Part shown: in pieces, positions 31,640 to 43,700 of the stretch
How positions within the stretch are numbered: position 1 is the first letter of the stretch
Layout of the letters: each line of letters opens with the position of its first letter
NCBI GenBank assembly: GCA_021234155.1
Contig: JAJEKV010000035.1
Location: forward strand, 1,738,001-1,802,000
DNA from: Isoetes taiwanensis
Lineage: Eukaryota > Streptophyta > Lycopodiopsida > Isoetales > Isoetaceae
DNA length: 64,000 bases
Reading direction: 5' to 3'
Program-made: the position numbers and the translations under genes
The notes under the pieces: model-generated
What the model was told of the DNA's origin: nothing
Seen by the model: the letters and a program-made list of their open reading frames with translations, nothing else
The model's database searches: none

Positions 31640-34001
31640 AGACCTTACAAAGATGGTCAATCGGAGACCCGGGACATGTCCAAAGATAGACCAAATGTGA
31701 AAGAAAAACTAGTCTTTGAGGCTATTCTAGACTTTGGTCATCAGCATCTTTGCATGAAACGATGTTGTGCAAATTTTACATCCAAGGAGATAGCTTGCAT
31801 GAGAACCTTTTCTTTGGAACATGAAGTCCCGGGGCGCACAACCTTTGCATATAACATGCTAGATCTTTGCTCGAAAATGGTGTAGTCCGCGCGAACCCGA
31901 TGTTGAATAACAAGCGGTGTGCGTGAAAGCATGGCATAAAGCCTATGGCATACCCATTTCCACTTTTTACAAGTGGAAGAAGCTCTTCAATGAATGACCC
32001 GCGAATTGCTGAGCACGGAAAATCCGGGTCTAAAGCCAAGGTCTCATACTTTGGTCGGCAATCTTGTGCTATCTATGTTCATAGATGAGAACGCAGAGAC
32101 GATGCCACACCGCTCGAAAATTACGAGCGAGGGTAGCAGACAAAATATAAAGAGGCTACCTTCAGTCTTGACTAAGAAGGATATACACCAAGAAGTAGAT
32201 ATTACCGTTACAGAGATGACAGGCAAGCACATTTCTCCTTCGTCCTTTCTGTCTGCTTGGAAAGAGAATCATTCAGAGGTAGCAATAGCTAAGAGGATAG
32301 CATTTTCTAAGTGTAACACCTGTATTGTCATAAAGGAAAAGCTTGCTAAGACCAGAGATCCAAATGAAAGAAGGGTACTTGCAATAGAGAGAAAATCGCA
32401 TATGACGGCCCAGATTTCATGCAGGAGCCTTTACTGGTCCTGGAGAGCTTTGTCTCATAGATCTCCTGAGCACGCTTTAACATTTATACATGATACCCTC
32501 GTCTAGAGAAGCTAGCAAAGTCTGTATGGAGGGGTGAACGACTGAAGGTCAGTGTTACAGGTGCTCTCATGCACGGCCATGGTATAGGTGCCTTGGGCCA
32601 CTTCTCACTGGACCTCTGGCCCGATGATTCTAATTTTCATGTGGGATCCTTGAATCATACCTTGAAGACACTGGAGAATAAATCGAGGATAACTGGGGCC
32701 ATTTGAGAGATCTGAGATCGATCCGAATTTGGGGGGTGCGGCAATTTTTAAACACGGATAACCTTAGGACAAAAATGATAAATGGCAGTAGAAATGATTT
32801 TATGCCTCCTATCAAAGGCCCCATGGTAGCGAACAAGTTGCCTAGGAGGCTTTACTTGCAGCTAGATAATTGCTCAGTCGGAATAAGAATAGATATCTTT
32901 TTCTCTTACTTGTCATACTTGGTTTGGTTAGGTGTCTTTGATCAAGTGCATTTTGGGATTCATGATGGTTGGACACACCCACGATGACATAGATGCCCTC
33001 TTTGGAAACTACTCTACTCTAATGAGAAGATCGGATGCATTGACTATTAGAGAGCTTATGCAACTCTTGGCAAGTGTAGTTCAAAGGCTCCTTCACCTTA
33101 CCTTGTGTCAGAGGTTCCTAATTGGAAGGAATTTGTGAAAGGTTTTATCCCTGATAAGAAGGACCGTTTGTGTGGTCACTTGGAACCTCTACTCTTCAAG
33201 TTTTGCATGAAGGATGGATGGCCACTAATGTTCTACAAGATGAGGCCAGGGCATAGGGAGTGGCTCCCGAAAAGGGAATCGAGAATGTGGAAGGAGGATG
33301 CCCAAGGTTTACCTATGATTAGAGAGGGTCACCTAAGGTCGTGCAGCCATATGGGAGCTTGAAAGATATAGGTGCATTGAGAGCTTCTATTGCCAAGTAC
33401 ATGATGCACTGGGCAGCTATTTCTAGAGCTGGCGATAAGTCATGGTCCAACACATATATGAATGAAGTTATTGACTACTGGTCCCCTTGTTTGCGAGTGC
33501 TTGGGGACGGCGACTGGTAGAGCTATCATTCAGATTTTCCGCCCAAAGACCGGGCAAAGTGCATTGGAAGAACCCGAAAAAGTGTTTGTGGATGAGCACA
33601 TTGAAGCATCTCATTACGTTGGGCCTTTCTCGGGTAGACCCAAGAACCCAGTTGAAATATTCGACCCCTACCAAGATGTCAAGAAAGGAATGCTCTTGCT
33701 AATCAGACCACATGATAACTGCCCGACGTGGATGGCTTTTGCCGAAGAGGACCCAATAGAGGACCCTAATCTCCCACATTACGAAGAGGTGTTTGTCTCC
33801 TGGTTTGAGCCTGTTGCCAGAAAGGGAACCTCATATGCAATGCAGTATAGGGATTGCTGGAGCAAGAATTGGAGACCCAATCCTAATGACCCGCCACGCT
33901 ACCAACATTTGAAAACAATAGACTATGGTTGGGCCGTAGAGACCAGGCCATTGTCAGTGGTGATCCCCAGTAGTGTGGGGGCTGGGATTTGCAAGAATTA
34001 G
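31640..34001 (+). pseudogene. DUF7869-type integrase-like gene, decayed
   Basis: Pieces in several frames follow the order of DUF7869 proteins. They are CMKRCCANFTSKEIACMRTF (31756), VCVKAWHKAYGIPISTFYKW (31919), AFSKCNTCIVIKEKLAKTRD (32303), LMHGHGIGALGHFSLDLWP (32565), RRLYLQLDNCSV (32850), DIFFSYLSYLVWLGVFDQV (32890) and MMVGHTHDDIDALFGNYSTL (32962). The LDNC and GHTHxDIDxxF boxes are the likely acidic catalytic region of this RNase H-like family. EVPNWKEFVKGFIPDKK and a C-terminal part (33462-34001) ending WAVETRP follow. At least six frameshifts or stops break the reading. The family is abundant in mosses, lycophytes, oomycetes and some animals and is thought to be transposon-derived. 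Confidence 0.7.
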
Positions 34002-34308
34002 TGGCTAAAGAAGCTAACGACGAAGATGAGAACTCTTGAGGTATGCAATGCTCTTTTACATAATTACTATATCATTCATGACATGCAAGTTACAATAGAC
34101 TAGTTATTATTCATTACGCTCTGCGTTTTTCATCTCAACACAAGAGCTCTTACACTATACAATGCTAAACAGGTAATTCATTCATCTTCAGGATCTGTAG
34201 TAGTGATCCCTGATATCTCATAGCTCATTCGCTCAGGAAGCCAAATCAGATGGATCATTACACGAATTGACGCAGGGCAACGAATCTCAGCGCCCAAAGC
34301 TTTTCTTC

Positions 34309-34420
34309 AGCGGTAGGGATCAAGAAGAAGATGCCCGCCTAGGCAACCAACAAGATCGAGTGGCTCATTGAGCACTTGATCGCCTCGATGTGGTGAACCC
34401 GATGAAGGCGAAAAATCCAT
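34309..34420 (-). pseudogene. Short ORF of tandem unit 1, frameshifted
   Basis: It begins MDFSPSSG like unit 2, but two extra bases before CACATCGAGG shift the frame and a stop follows. The TATA element CTATAAAAG at about 34455-34463 is conserved. Confidence 0.45.
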
Positions 34421-34890
34421 GGGAGAAGAATGAACTTTAGCCCCCGGTGAGAAGCTTTTATAGTGAAGTAGAATTATTGAGGTGAATTATTGGGGTAGAC
34501 TTTGCGCCATTATTGCTCGTGTATAAGACCGTTGTATAAATACAAGTATAATACATCTTTCGTATGGATATATGTATGCTTTTAAAAGCGTGTGCTTGAG
34601 TAATCCGGTGTGGTTGAAATTAGGAACCGCTTGCTCTGAGGAATCCACTCATGTGAATTGCTTGCTAAAGAGGCATCCGAGGATGGAGATGAAACTTGAG
34701 TCTTCTGGATACATTAAAGCATTTCACAATAGACTATTTATTATCCATAACATCACTACAATAGACTATTTATTATTCATTACGTCTTGCATTTTTCATC
34801 TTAACACAAGAGCTCTTACACTATAACATGTTGAGCGTGTGATTCATTCATCTTGAGGATCCGTAGTAGTGATCCCCGATATCTCATAGC

Positions 34891-35082
34891 TCATTTTCGG
34901 GGAAGCCAAATCAGATCGATCATCACACTAATTGACGCAGGCAGTGAATCAAAGTGCCCAAAGCTTTTCTTCGCGGTAGGGATCAAGAAGAAGATGCTGT
35001 CTAGGCAACCAACAAGATCAGAGTGGCTCATTGAGCACTTGATCGCCTCGATGTGGTGAACTGATGAAGGCGAAAAATCCAT
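34891..35082 (-). CDS. Short ORF of tandem unit 2, function unknown
   Basis: A 63-codon ORF begins MDFSPSSVHHIEAIKCSMSH, continues SDLVGCLDSIFFLIP and ends IDLIWLPRK. The ATG has a CTCCCATGG context and a TATA element at 35118-35125, 36-43 bp upstream. Its relation to unit 3 is visible in the HI-x(2-3)-KC-x(2)-S-x(2)-DL-x(2)-C spacing, which argues that the frame is or was coding. No family was recognised. It could also be the first exon of a longer gene. Confidence 0.4.
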   Translation of the reverse strand: MDFSPSSVHHIEAIKCSMSHSDLVGCLDSIFFLIPTAKKSFGHFDSLPASISVMIDLIWLPRK

Positions 35083-35392
35083 GGGAGATGAATGAACTTT
35101 AGCCCCGAAGTGAGAAGTTTTTATAGTGAGGTAGAATTATTGGGGTGGACTTTACCCCAATTATTTGCGATGTATAAGGCTGTTGTATACATACAAGTAT
35201 AATACATCTTTCGTATGGATATGTTTTGTGGATTCATGATGGTAGAAGTTTTTGTGCTTTAGTAATTCAAGTGTGATTGAAAAGCTTGCAGATATAGTGG
35301 AAGTCGAAGAGCACAATCCTACACTACACTCAGGTATGATACATCAAACAATATTCATTGTGCTATTACATCCTTATATAGTTTATAGGTGC

Positions 35393-35554
35393 TCATACCA
35401 TTATTATATCATAAACAGAAGCAGGACCATCAGCCTTAGATTGGAGCCATGGATCAAGATTAACACCATTTCTTGCGCATTCATTCAGATCGTTGTAGCT
35501 CAAGTAGCACTTGAAAGATCGGATGTGCTCTGGACGAGGCATCGAGGAAGCCAT
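35393..35554 (-). CDS. Short ORF of tandem unit 3, function unknown
   Basis: Starting at the ATG that aligns with the other units, the frame reads MASSMPRPEHIRSFKCYLSY, then NDLNECARNGVNLDPWLQSK and ends YDIIMV (53 codons). A TATA element lies at 35590-35597. The spacing of HI, KC, S, DL and C matches unit 2 although the DNA has diverged. Function is unknown. Confidence 0.4.
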   Translation of the reverse strand: MASSMPRPEHIRSFKCYLSYNDLNECARNGVNLDPWLQSKADGPASVYDIIMV

Positions 35555-35709
35555 GGGAGATGAATGATCTCTACCCCGAACCGAATTTTGTTTTATAGTG
35601 AAGTGAAAATTATTGATGTGAATTATTGGTGTAGAATGTAGGGCCATTATTGGGCTTCTACAAGTATCATGTACACGTACAAGTATAACACATAATTTGT
35701 ATGTGTATG

Positions 35710-36412
35710 TTAATTACCTCATGTTTGTTGGGCTCGAGAACTAGGTGAAAGTATTCGTGCTTGAGCAAATAAGGTGTGCTGAAAATTCTCGAAATTGCGT
35801 TATTTTATCCAATTAATGAAATCATGCTTAAAAATCTAGACTTGTGTCTCCGAGCATATGCAAGTGAGTATACTATCGAAGAATTTCCATATGAAAGGGC
35901 ACTAGCTACTTGATGTTCTTTATGTAGTAGGCGTGGCCAAGATAATAGTTTACAAATAAGAGAGGTTCAATCGACAGGATGGCAAGCTTAGATATGGTGG
36001 TAAGTAGTAAATCACTTCCTCTTTGTTTTTTTAAATGCTCAGTTACAGCAAGTAGTAAATTGCTTCAGCTCTTTTCTATGTGAAGTAGTTGTTTCTATCT
36101 TTGCTGAGGTTGAATGTTTCTATTTCTGTCATATTTCATAAATCTAGAATCGAATATATACTGAATTGCATTTAGATTATTCTATTCAGGAAAAGCTCAT
36201 GCTAATAATGAATAGTAGTAGAAGGCATGTGCTTTTACTGCCATGGATCTGAATGTTGTTGGAAACACATCGATGGGCAAACCAAATTATGTGCGGATAG
36301 CAATGGGTACACAGAGCTCACATAAGAAAAATCGGCTTCTTTGGTTATCTGTAGGAGAAGTAATTCGGATTTGCAATTGGAGTCGAACTCTTTGCGGAGA
36401 TGTTCACGTTGA
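35710..36412. other. Intergenic, no feature recognised
   Basis: AT-rich sequence without a supported gene, immediately left of the LINE tail. Confidence 0.5.
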
Positions 36413-36414
36413 TT

Positions 36415-36546
<132 letters not shown>

Positions 36547-37599
36547 CATTATTGTCCCTTGTACCCTGAGGCCCGTGGACTTATGTAGCATGGGCGAGCT
36601 CCCTTACGGGTGCTACTAGCACATCATGCTGATTTACAATGTAGCCTTTTCTGAAGGCTTGACTTTTCTCTATTAATACCGGCACCGAGCTTTGGATCGG
36701 CTTCATGGCGGCACGCAGCGATGTCGTTATCAATCAGCTTTGAGTGAGCGTTTTTCGAGGGGGTGTTTATGTTGCCTCTGCGGCGTTCATAACAGAAACC
36801 CTTTTTCTTTGTGTTCTTTCGGTGCGGCGCCGTCATTTTCAGTATGCGTCTGCTTGGTCCCTCCTTGTTTCGATTTTGTCATCATGATGTGTACCGGGCT
36901 GACCCCACCTTATATTTACGTACTTATTCACGATGCTTTCATATACAGGGCAATCATTTAGCATATGATTCTCATCTTCCACTTCCCTTTGTCACAGTTT
37001 CCCATATTGATCCTCTCTCTCTATCCCTCGTCCACTGTCCTTTTCAATCCTCATTTCGTGACTTCCCATTCGAATCTTGCTAGAGTGTCTCTCCGGCTTT
37101 TCCTATTGTGTCATCGGTATATCTCGGTGCCCTATCTCGTTGTCCGGGTTGAAAGCTGTCATAAGCCACATTGTCTTGGGGCCCGTATGGTTATGCAGAC
37201 CATGTGTGCGTGGCTTTGTCATGACCCACTCGTCTTTCCATTCCCCTTCAGTGATGAGATCGCTCAAGTTCATCCCCAATTTCCTCGTCCACATTGCTAC
37301 ATCCCTGAACCACCCGTTGCCTTCGATTATGTGGGCTTTCGCTGATTCTCTGATCGCAATGTTTGCTAGCTTGCTTGGTTTCCCACCTGCATTGTCCCTT
37401 ATAAGATATCTGATGGTCCTTTCCCATGCCCTTACTTCCATCGGTTTCTGCCCTGTCTCATATACTATAGTTGTTTGTGGTGTATTCGTTCTCAGTTTAA
37501 ATTCCTGCTTATGCCATTGTCTGTAAATCCCTTCTTGTTTTTCCCACTTTTTCTCCGTCCGACACTGGCCCCGTGCTTACGCCCCATATATTTGTGTAG

Positions 37600-38650
37600 T
37601 TGCAACTCATTGACCGAACAAGTAGCATTTAATTTCCGGTTTATTATCGCTTTTTGTTGCGAAAATTTTCATATTGTAGTAGCTTCCGATGGCTGCTTGG
37701 AATCTTGTGTCTGCCCCTTTAGCCCATTTTCCCGTGCCATGCACGTCATATCCCAGATATCTGTATTCTGTTGATTCTTCTAGTTCTGTTCCCAAGTATC
37801 TGAACGGTTTATGTTTACCTTTTGCCCAAGAAGACTATTTTGGTTTTCCGAGATTAACTGTCAACCCCGTCTTTTTCACGAAATTTTCTAACAGCTTTAA
37901 GTAACACCGTGCATCCCTTTGTTCTTTGTAGCCATCATGCTCAAGTCATCCGCATATAGCATGATGGGTACTTTGGTGTTCCCTAGGGTAGGGCGTCATG
38001 CAGTGTCCTTTTTGTTCTCGCTATAAAATCCGGGGCATCTATGTATATCCCAAATAATGTGGGAGATAGTGGGCACCCCTGTTTGACCCCCGTGTCACAA
38101 TCTATCGCTTTCCCTTCTTCTTCCATTTTCGCGTACACATTATAGTATAATCTCGCAATTGCCCCCACCATATCCTTTGGTGCTCGTGATATCTATAAGC
38201 CTCTCAGATTAGCTTTTCCCTGGAATTTGTGTCAAACGCTTTCCTAAAATCCACAAAGCAAGCATATTATTTTCTTCCCTTGGTTTCTATTCGCTTACGT
38301 CAAGATTCGAAAGTGTCACTAAGTGGTCATTTGTTGAGTGATCCGCCTAAACCACGCCTTTGTCCTTGTGCTCTCCGATTCCCCCCTCTCGCCCAATTCT
38401 TGGCTTGTTGTCTAGAACTTTTCCAAACCATTTTGCAAAATGGAGCTCACCATTATAGTTCTGTAATTTCCTGGTTCTGTCTGCCCCCCCTTTGTGTAGG
38501 GGTATCACCTGTTATCGCCCACGGATGGTAGTCTGTTGTATGATACCATTAAAATATCGTCACTTGCTTTAAGATTATTGCATCTACACTCTTTAATAGT
38601 TCCCTTTGTTAACCCAGTATAGGTGCGGGGGCTTTGTTATTCGCCATTCT
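37600..38650 (-). pseudogene. LINE reverse transcriptase core, decayed
   Basis: The RT palm is recognisable from QGCPLSPTLFGIYID (motif B) and YADDLSMM (motif C, both catalytic Asp present), followed by GTELEESTEYRYLGYDVHGT. The motif A part (38.2-38.6 kb) is broken by stops. The frame changes at least four times. Confidence 0.7.
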
Positions 38651-39462
38651 ATTCAATGCCAACATCACTTTCGTGTATTAAAACACGGTTTGTCCATCCC
38701 TTGTAGTTCTGGTATCGGTGCTGGGGATGCCCCTGTTTTATAAAGTTTCTCCAAGTATTTCTCCCAACCGTCTGTCCCAATTTCCTCTTGTGAACTACTA
38801 TTTTTCTGATTCCCATGTCCTTTCTTTTGGAGCCCTTTCCAGAATTTCCGGGGCTGTTTTTTCAGGAGTTTCGCCAGCCCCCATTGGTGTTGTATCAGAT
38901 TCCTGTTCCTCTTTGCTCTCAGCATTTTGAGGTATATCTTTTTCTTGGTTTGGTATATTTCCCTCCCTTTATGCTCTCTGACCCTTCTTTTTACGTTTTT
39001 CGCATTCGTCATCATACCATTTCGAGGCTTTGAACGCATCTTTCCCTCTTTTTTTTTTTTCTCTTTCCAAATACTTCCACTTTGCTACTTTTCTTGTTAT
39101 GTCATTAAGCCCTGTCTCCATTCTAAATGCGCTTCTGTGTGCTCCCCAATTCCATTTTCCCATTTCTTCCTGAATGTATTGTACAAATACATCTATTTTC
39201 TTTTCCTGAAACTGTATTTTCATTTTCCCATTAATTTCCTCTGTCTCTTGTTGCATACCTTTCGAGGTGTATCCATCCCCCATAAGTGTTAGCTGTATGG
39301 GTCCGTGGCTCTCTCTTTTGCCGACCGGCCAGTCCAGGAGCGTGAATCCCGATATCATTTCTGCTGAATTGTCATTTAGTATCACGTAGTCCACTATACT
39401 TTTCCCATGTGCATTTTGGCTTGTGTACTTCCCTGACCCGCCCCATTTCTGTACCCCGTTGG

Positions 39463-40066
39463 CTATAATGACGTGGTCGAGCATATCTCAAGTAGTAGCT
39501 CTCCCTTAGCATTGGCCTCTGCTCTGTCCTCTGTTCTCCTGTCCCATTCTTCTGATTTTGTCTTGCTTGTCCATTGTCTGTCTGTGTCCTCCATATTCGT
39601 GATCTGTGCCTGTCCCTGTCCTGTTCTAGCGTTCAAGTCCCCTATTAATATCATTGGCCCCTGTTCTTTCCATTTCATCATGGTTTCCCCCAGTTCTAAC
39701 AAATCCAGCTTATCACTGCTTGGTGGGTAATAGGCTAAAATCAAGATTAATTCTATCTTGTTTTCTAACTGTAAACTCAAAACCATGTATCTCTTATTGA
39801 CATCAGATTGCAAAATACACGCACTTTTTACTACATTATCTTTAACATAGCAGGCTAATCCTGCGCTCCCTCTTCCAATTTTGAAGTTTTTGTCCTTCCA
39901 ACATGTGAATAGTTCGTATCCTTCCTCCTCTGGCAATCTTTTTACATTGTGCTCCCATGTCTCCACCAGACATATTACATCAGAGCCGTGTGCCCCTTCC
40001 AACCTCTCCCCATCATCCCATGGATACCCCGTGCAGTTCCAGTACCATATCTTCAGCGTCTTTTCC
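39463..40066 (-). pseudogene. LINE endonuclease domain, nearly intact
   Basis: The frame reads KIWYWNCTGYPWDD, GSDVICLVETWEH (catalytic Glu), GRGSAGLACYVKDN, LILILAYYPPSSDK and MILIGDLNARTG (the GDxN box). These are the standard APE-type EN landmarks in the right order and spacing. The domain would nick target DNA. The frame is open for about 180 codons from 40002 and continues upstream. The catalytic His region (SDH) falls in the next, shifted segment. Confidence 0.75.
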
Positions 40067-40069
40067 CTC

Positions 40070-41585
40070 GCGGTTGTTCCCTCTGGGTGTCCGTGTATTC
40101 TGCTCCGTTTCCCATTCTTCTTGGTCTCCCTCTTGTCTTCATGGTCGGAGTCGGGATCATATTCACAGCTCGTGCTGCTCGGCCCTCGCCGGCCCCTTTT
40201 CCCCCTCTTTCTTCCCCTTTGTGTTGACTCATGTCGGGGGCTGTTATATATATTTTTTAATTTTCCCTAAGTTAACATTTGGGTTCTGTTTTATAATTTT
40301 CTTATACCTAGTTTACTTGCATGTTTGGATCAGGACTTGATGCAAGATAGAGTGGTTCTTCATAGTCTTAGTTTTTTCTTTACAATTAGGTCCTCAAAAC
40401 CATTTGGTCCTCAAAACAATTCAACAATTAAAGGATCCTCTTTCATGTTCATTTTACATGCGTTATTGTTTGTTCTATATGCTTTAGTGATTGTGTCAAG
40501 TTTCTGGTAATATTACCTAGAAATGTTTGCCCTTTCTTTCAAAGTACGTATCCATATTATAAAAAAAAAAGCGTTCTCGTTCATTTATAAAATTTTGTGT
40601 TTGTACATTAATTTTTATACTGCTTAGAAATATTCGCCATTTCTTTCAACGTACGTCTACAATATAGATAATTTTGGATGACGATAAAGTCATCTCTGAA
40701 TAAGCTACACCTGAGCTTCTCGAGTTGCAACAGAGCTCAATTCCAGTGCCTAGAGCTTCACCCACTTCGATATAGCAACTAAAGGTTAGTATATTCGAGT
40801 TTTTAATAGATTAGAAACTCTGTGACTCTGTTTTTAATAGGTTTTAGAAACTTTCTGGTTGTGTGCTTAACTTTATTAATAGATTTAGAAACTCTGTGAC
40901 TCTATGATTAACTCTATATAACTCTGTGACTCTGCAACTCTGATTTGATTATATTACATCCTTAACTTTCTCTTCATTGAAATATCTCTGTTAACCTGCA
41001 TCTCTGCTTCTTGGCTTGTCTTTGTTTGCAGCTTAGTCATGTAATCTACTCCAATTTCAATTCCAAGTTCTTTATTTGATTCTGTGTCCAAGGTTTTCTG
41101 CTTAGTCTTGCTAAGTGAATCTGCAATGCTCTGTGATTATAATTCCTAGTATCTTAATCTTTAATTGTATTCATCAGAGACAAGGAAGTGGGTTACGTTT
41201 CCCTGTGTTATGATTTTCTTTTTTTAGGAAGCATACTCTCTTTAATGCTTTTCTATGTTAAGCCTTCTGTGGAGTGCCCTCGGTCTATGGACTTCTCGTG
41301 CAGATTACATCACTCCTAGTAGTGTAAGTGTAGGGTTGTCCTTCGAGTCGTGCTACGCGTGAATCAGGAAAGATTGCAGTGCTAATAAATCCTTATAGAC
41401 CATTTAAACGTTTCCTATGGTTCGACTTTGGTATAATAAGCTACATATGCTTGTAACGTATATTCATGTGAGATATGGATGGAAGTGTCCAATGGCTTTC
41501 TGTGTAGTGTTATGTTACTGTTTTTCCAAATTCGTGCGTAGCGCGAGTTGAGGTTATAGTCAAGGTCAACCCTACGCCTGGACAA
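40070..41585. other. LINE 5' flank and AT-rich DNA, possible first exon
   Basis: An ATG at about 40679 opens MTIKSSLNKLHLSFSSCNRA, transit-peptide-like, and stops just before a donor-like AAAG/GTTAGT at 40787. It may be the first exon of the gene whose exon is at 41774, but the stop argues against it. A roughly 50-bp imperfect repeat (GAATCAGGAAAGATTGC to ATAAATCCTTATAGAC, about 41350-41400) recurs at about 41637-41690. Confidence 0.35.
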
Positions 41586-41630
41586 TAAGAGAGATGGAAT
41601 GTGACTTCTCCCGACATTCCATCTCTCTTA
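41586..41630. repeat. Perfect 17-bp hairpin with 11-nt loop
   Basis: TAAGAGAGATGGAATGT (41586-41602) and ACATTCCATCTCTCTTA (41614-41630) are exact reverse complements. It could be a small-RNA stem, a MITE core or a recent inversion-duplication. Nothing else indicates which. Confidence 0.85.
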
Positions 41631-41773
41631 CTCCCGGTACGTGCGAATCTGGAAAAATTGCTCTCACAATAAATCTTTATAGACTTGTCGCACCACGCGC
41701 GAGGTGTTGGTGTAAGTTGCTTACTTAACACAGAAATACTTCAGCAATGGCTAAGTTGGATATTTGTTTTACA

Positions 41774-42269
41774 GCTCAAGAGAGCACTAGTTACATCAAC
41801 TATTGCACCCTCAGAGAAACCCAGGAAGGACCCCAAGATAGTACAAGAAGAAACTGAGGAGATAAAACTTGGCATCAAGCTAATTGATGACGGCAGAGTC
41901 ATAACATGCGAGCTACGTCAAGACTTGCCAGAGATAGTTTTATCTGAGGGGTCTGAATGGTATGTTGCTGTGAGCAGGGCAGGCTCAAAGTATGACGTGG
42001 TCCTGCATTCAAGGGAGAACAAAGACGCGGCCTTCAAAAAAGTAGGGTTGATCCTTTCATGTGAGGAGCTTGAGGACCATATCTGTGTCTTCATAATAGA
42101 GACCGTAAAGAAGAATCTCAACATTTCCAAATACAATGTAGGTATAGACGGATTCAGGCCAGATAAGACAGCAGAAGGTGTTACAAAGTATGGCTGGCCC
42201 CTTCAAGGCTCACACCATACAGTTCGTTCTGTATGTAAAGGAGTACCGGCAGTCCGACGAAGTTTGTAG
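41774..42269 (+). CDS. Exon of an unidentified protein
   Basis: A good acceptor, TTTGTTTTACAG, precedes 41774. The open frame then reads LKRALVTSTIAPSEKPRKDP, KLIDDGRVITCELRQDLPEI, SEWYVAVSRAGSKYDVVLHS and CEELEDHICVFIIETVKKNL, and ends with KYGWPLQGSHHTVRS and a stop at 42269. Composition and alternating hydrophobic strands look like real protein. There is a weak impression of the C-terminus of a RUS (DUF647) protein (WYVxxxxxxSKYDVVLH and a late GW), but I would not assign it. Upstream exons are not resolved. Confidence 0.45.
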
Positions 42270-42274
42270 TGCTG

Positions 42275-43270
42275 AATTATCATCTCAAACCTAACAAAAA
42301 AGTAAAAACAGAGTGAATGTTCAACTCTTCAAGCACAAGCCAAACTCTAAGATCATCAAATAGCCTCAACCAAACTACAATCCCAAGGCATCAAAGATGG
42401 GTGTCTGCAATAACAGACAAAAGGTCTGGCATGAATTCGTTTCAAGTGCGGGAAGAATCCACACATCTCATAATCACCACCAAAACTGGAAACCAACATG
42501 CAAAAGCATCTAACCGCCAAGAACATGGATGGCAATTACAGATATAAATTCTAAAGAAAATGGGCAACACGCTCGATGAAATAGACCCCTAAACAAACTG
42601 TAGCAATCCAGCCTTCTGGCCATTGCAAAACATGGACCATAATGGCTCAACAAACAAAGATCTATTTTCCCCTTTTCTTTTTTCACATTCAAGTGCAATT
42701 CTGAGTAAACCAGAAGACAATTTCTTTATCAGGATATAGGTAGGCATAGCCAACTCTAGGATCAGAAGAGGTGCTCCTCGAGCATTTTCTTGAATGCACA
42801 TATTTACCTTTCTCTTTCTGAACCCAAAAATGGTGGATCTTGCATTGTGTCTCCGTTGATGCTGATGCACGACAACATGATCCCTAACAGAGTCCTTAGC
42901 AAAAGCCAATATTTTACATCCTTTTTGCACCGCACAGTTGCGGGTTGGTAGATGACTCCTTCCTGTTAGCAAGGATGTCCGCCATTAAGGCTGAAGGAAG
43001 AAATGCGAGATTTTTCTAAGCTCTTCCTCAGAAGTCGGATTTGATATAACTAAAGCCCTCCAAATGCCAAACTTTTTTTCCTCAAATGCAACCGCGTCCA
43101 TCCTTCGTGTTGAACAACGGTAGTCCTCGCCATAGCCATCCTCGCAAACCCTAGAGGAAACAATCGTATCAAACAAAAAAACCTAAAGAACCTTCTGACG
43201 TGGCATCATCTTTACCGTTGGCTTGCTCAAATGGCGACCGTTCAAATTAGGTCTCCATTGAAAGCATGCA
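42275..43270. other. Intergenic, no gene recognised
   Basis: Short ORFs on both strands with no motif. Confidence 0.5.
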
Positions 43271-43271
43271 C

Positions 43272-43700
43272 TATAATTTTATAATATAATAAGATGCTCT
43301 ACTATCTGATGCACAAGATCTGGTCACAGGCACAACAGATGGGACGATAACATTCAGATGATACTCGCATTGAAGACTCCTTGGTAAGGAAGACAAAAAG
43401 GAGATGCCAGGATCACGACAGAACTCATTAAAGGAGAAACAGAAGATATAAATATACCAGAAGTGGTGACTGAAGTTGAACTCATGGGAGTAGTATAGAG
43501 TTTGTGCCTAAAGATGAAGAAACAACTAAGAGCGTAACAGATGCAACAGACGTAGTCTTTAGGGGCTGAATATTAGAAGTTGGAGATACAAAAAAATCTA
43601 ATATGGAATGGAGGACTAGCAGATGAAAATGTATGATTATTTGGGAATATAGAGGCAAGTTCTGGACCATTTAACAAAGTCAAAGTTAACTTCTTGTAAC
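43272..43700 (+). repeat. Long direct repeat, copy 1
   Basis: It begins TTTTATAATATAATAAGATG and includes GATGCCAGGATCACGACAGA and AATATGGAATGGAGGACTAG. It matches 44690-45125 at over 90 percent by eye. Confidence 0.85.

Larger units (their letters stand above)
34096..35706 (-). repeat. Three tandem copies of a promoter plus short-ORF unit
   Basis: Copy 1 (34096-34567) and copy 2 (34754-35222) are about 90 percent identical by eye. Copy 3 (about 35350-35706) is diverged but keeps the same landmarks. On the minus strand each has CACTATAAAA, then 30-40 nt, then CTCCCATGG. The period is roughly 655 bp. Confidence 0.8.
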
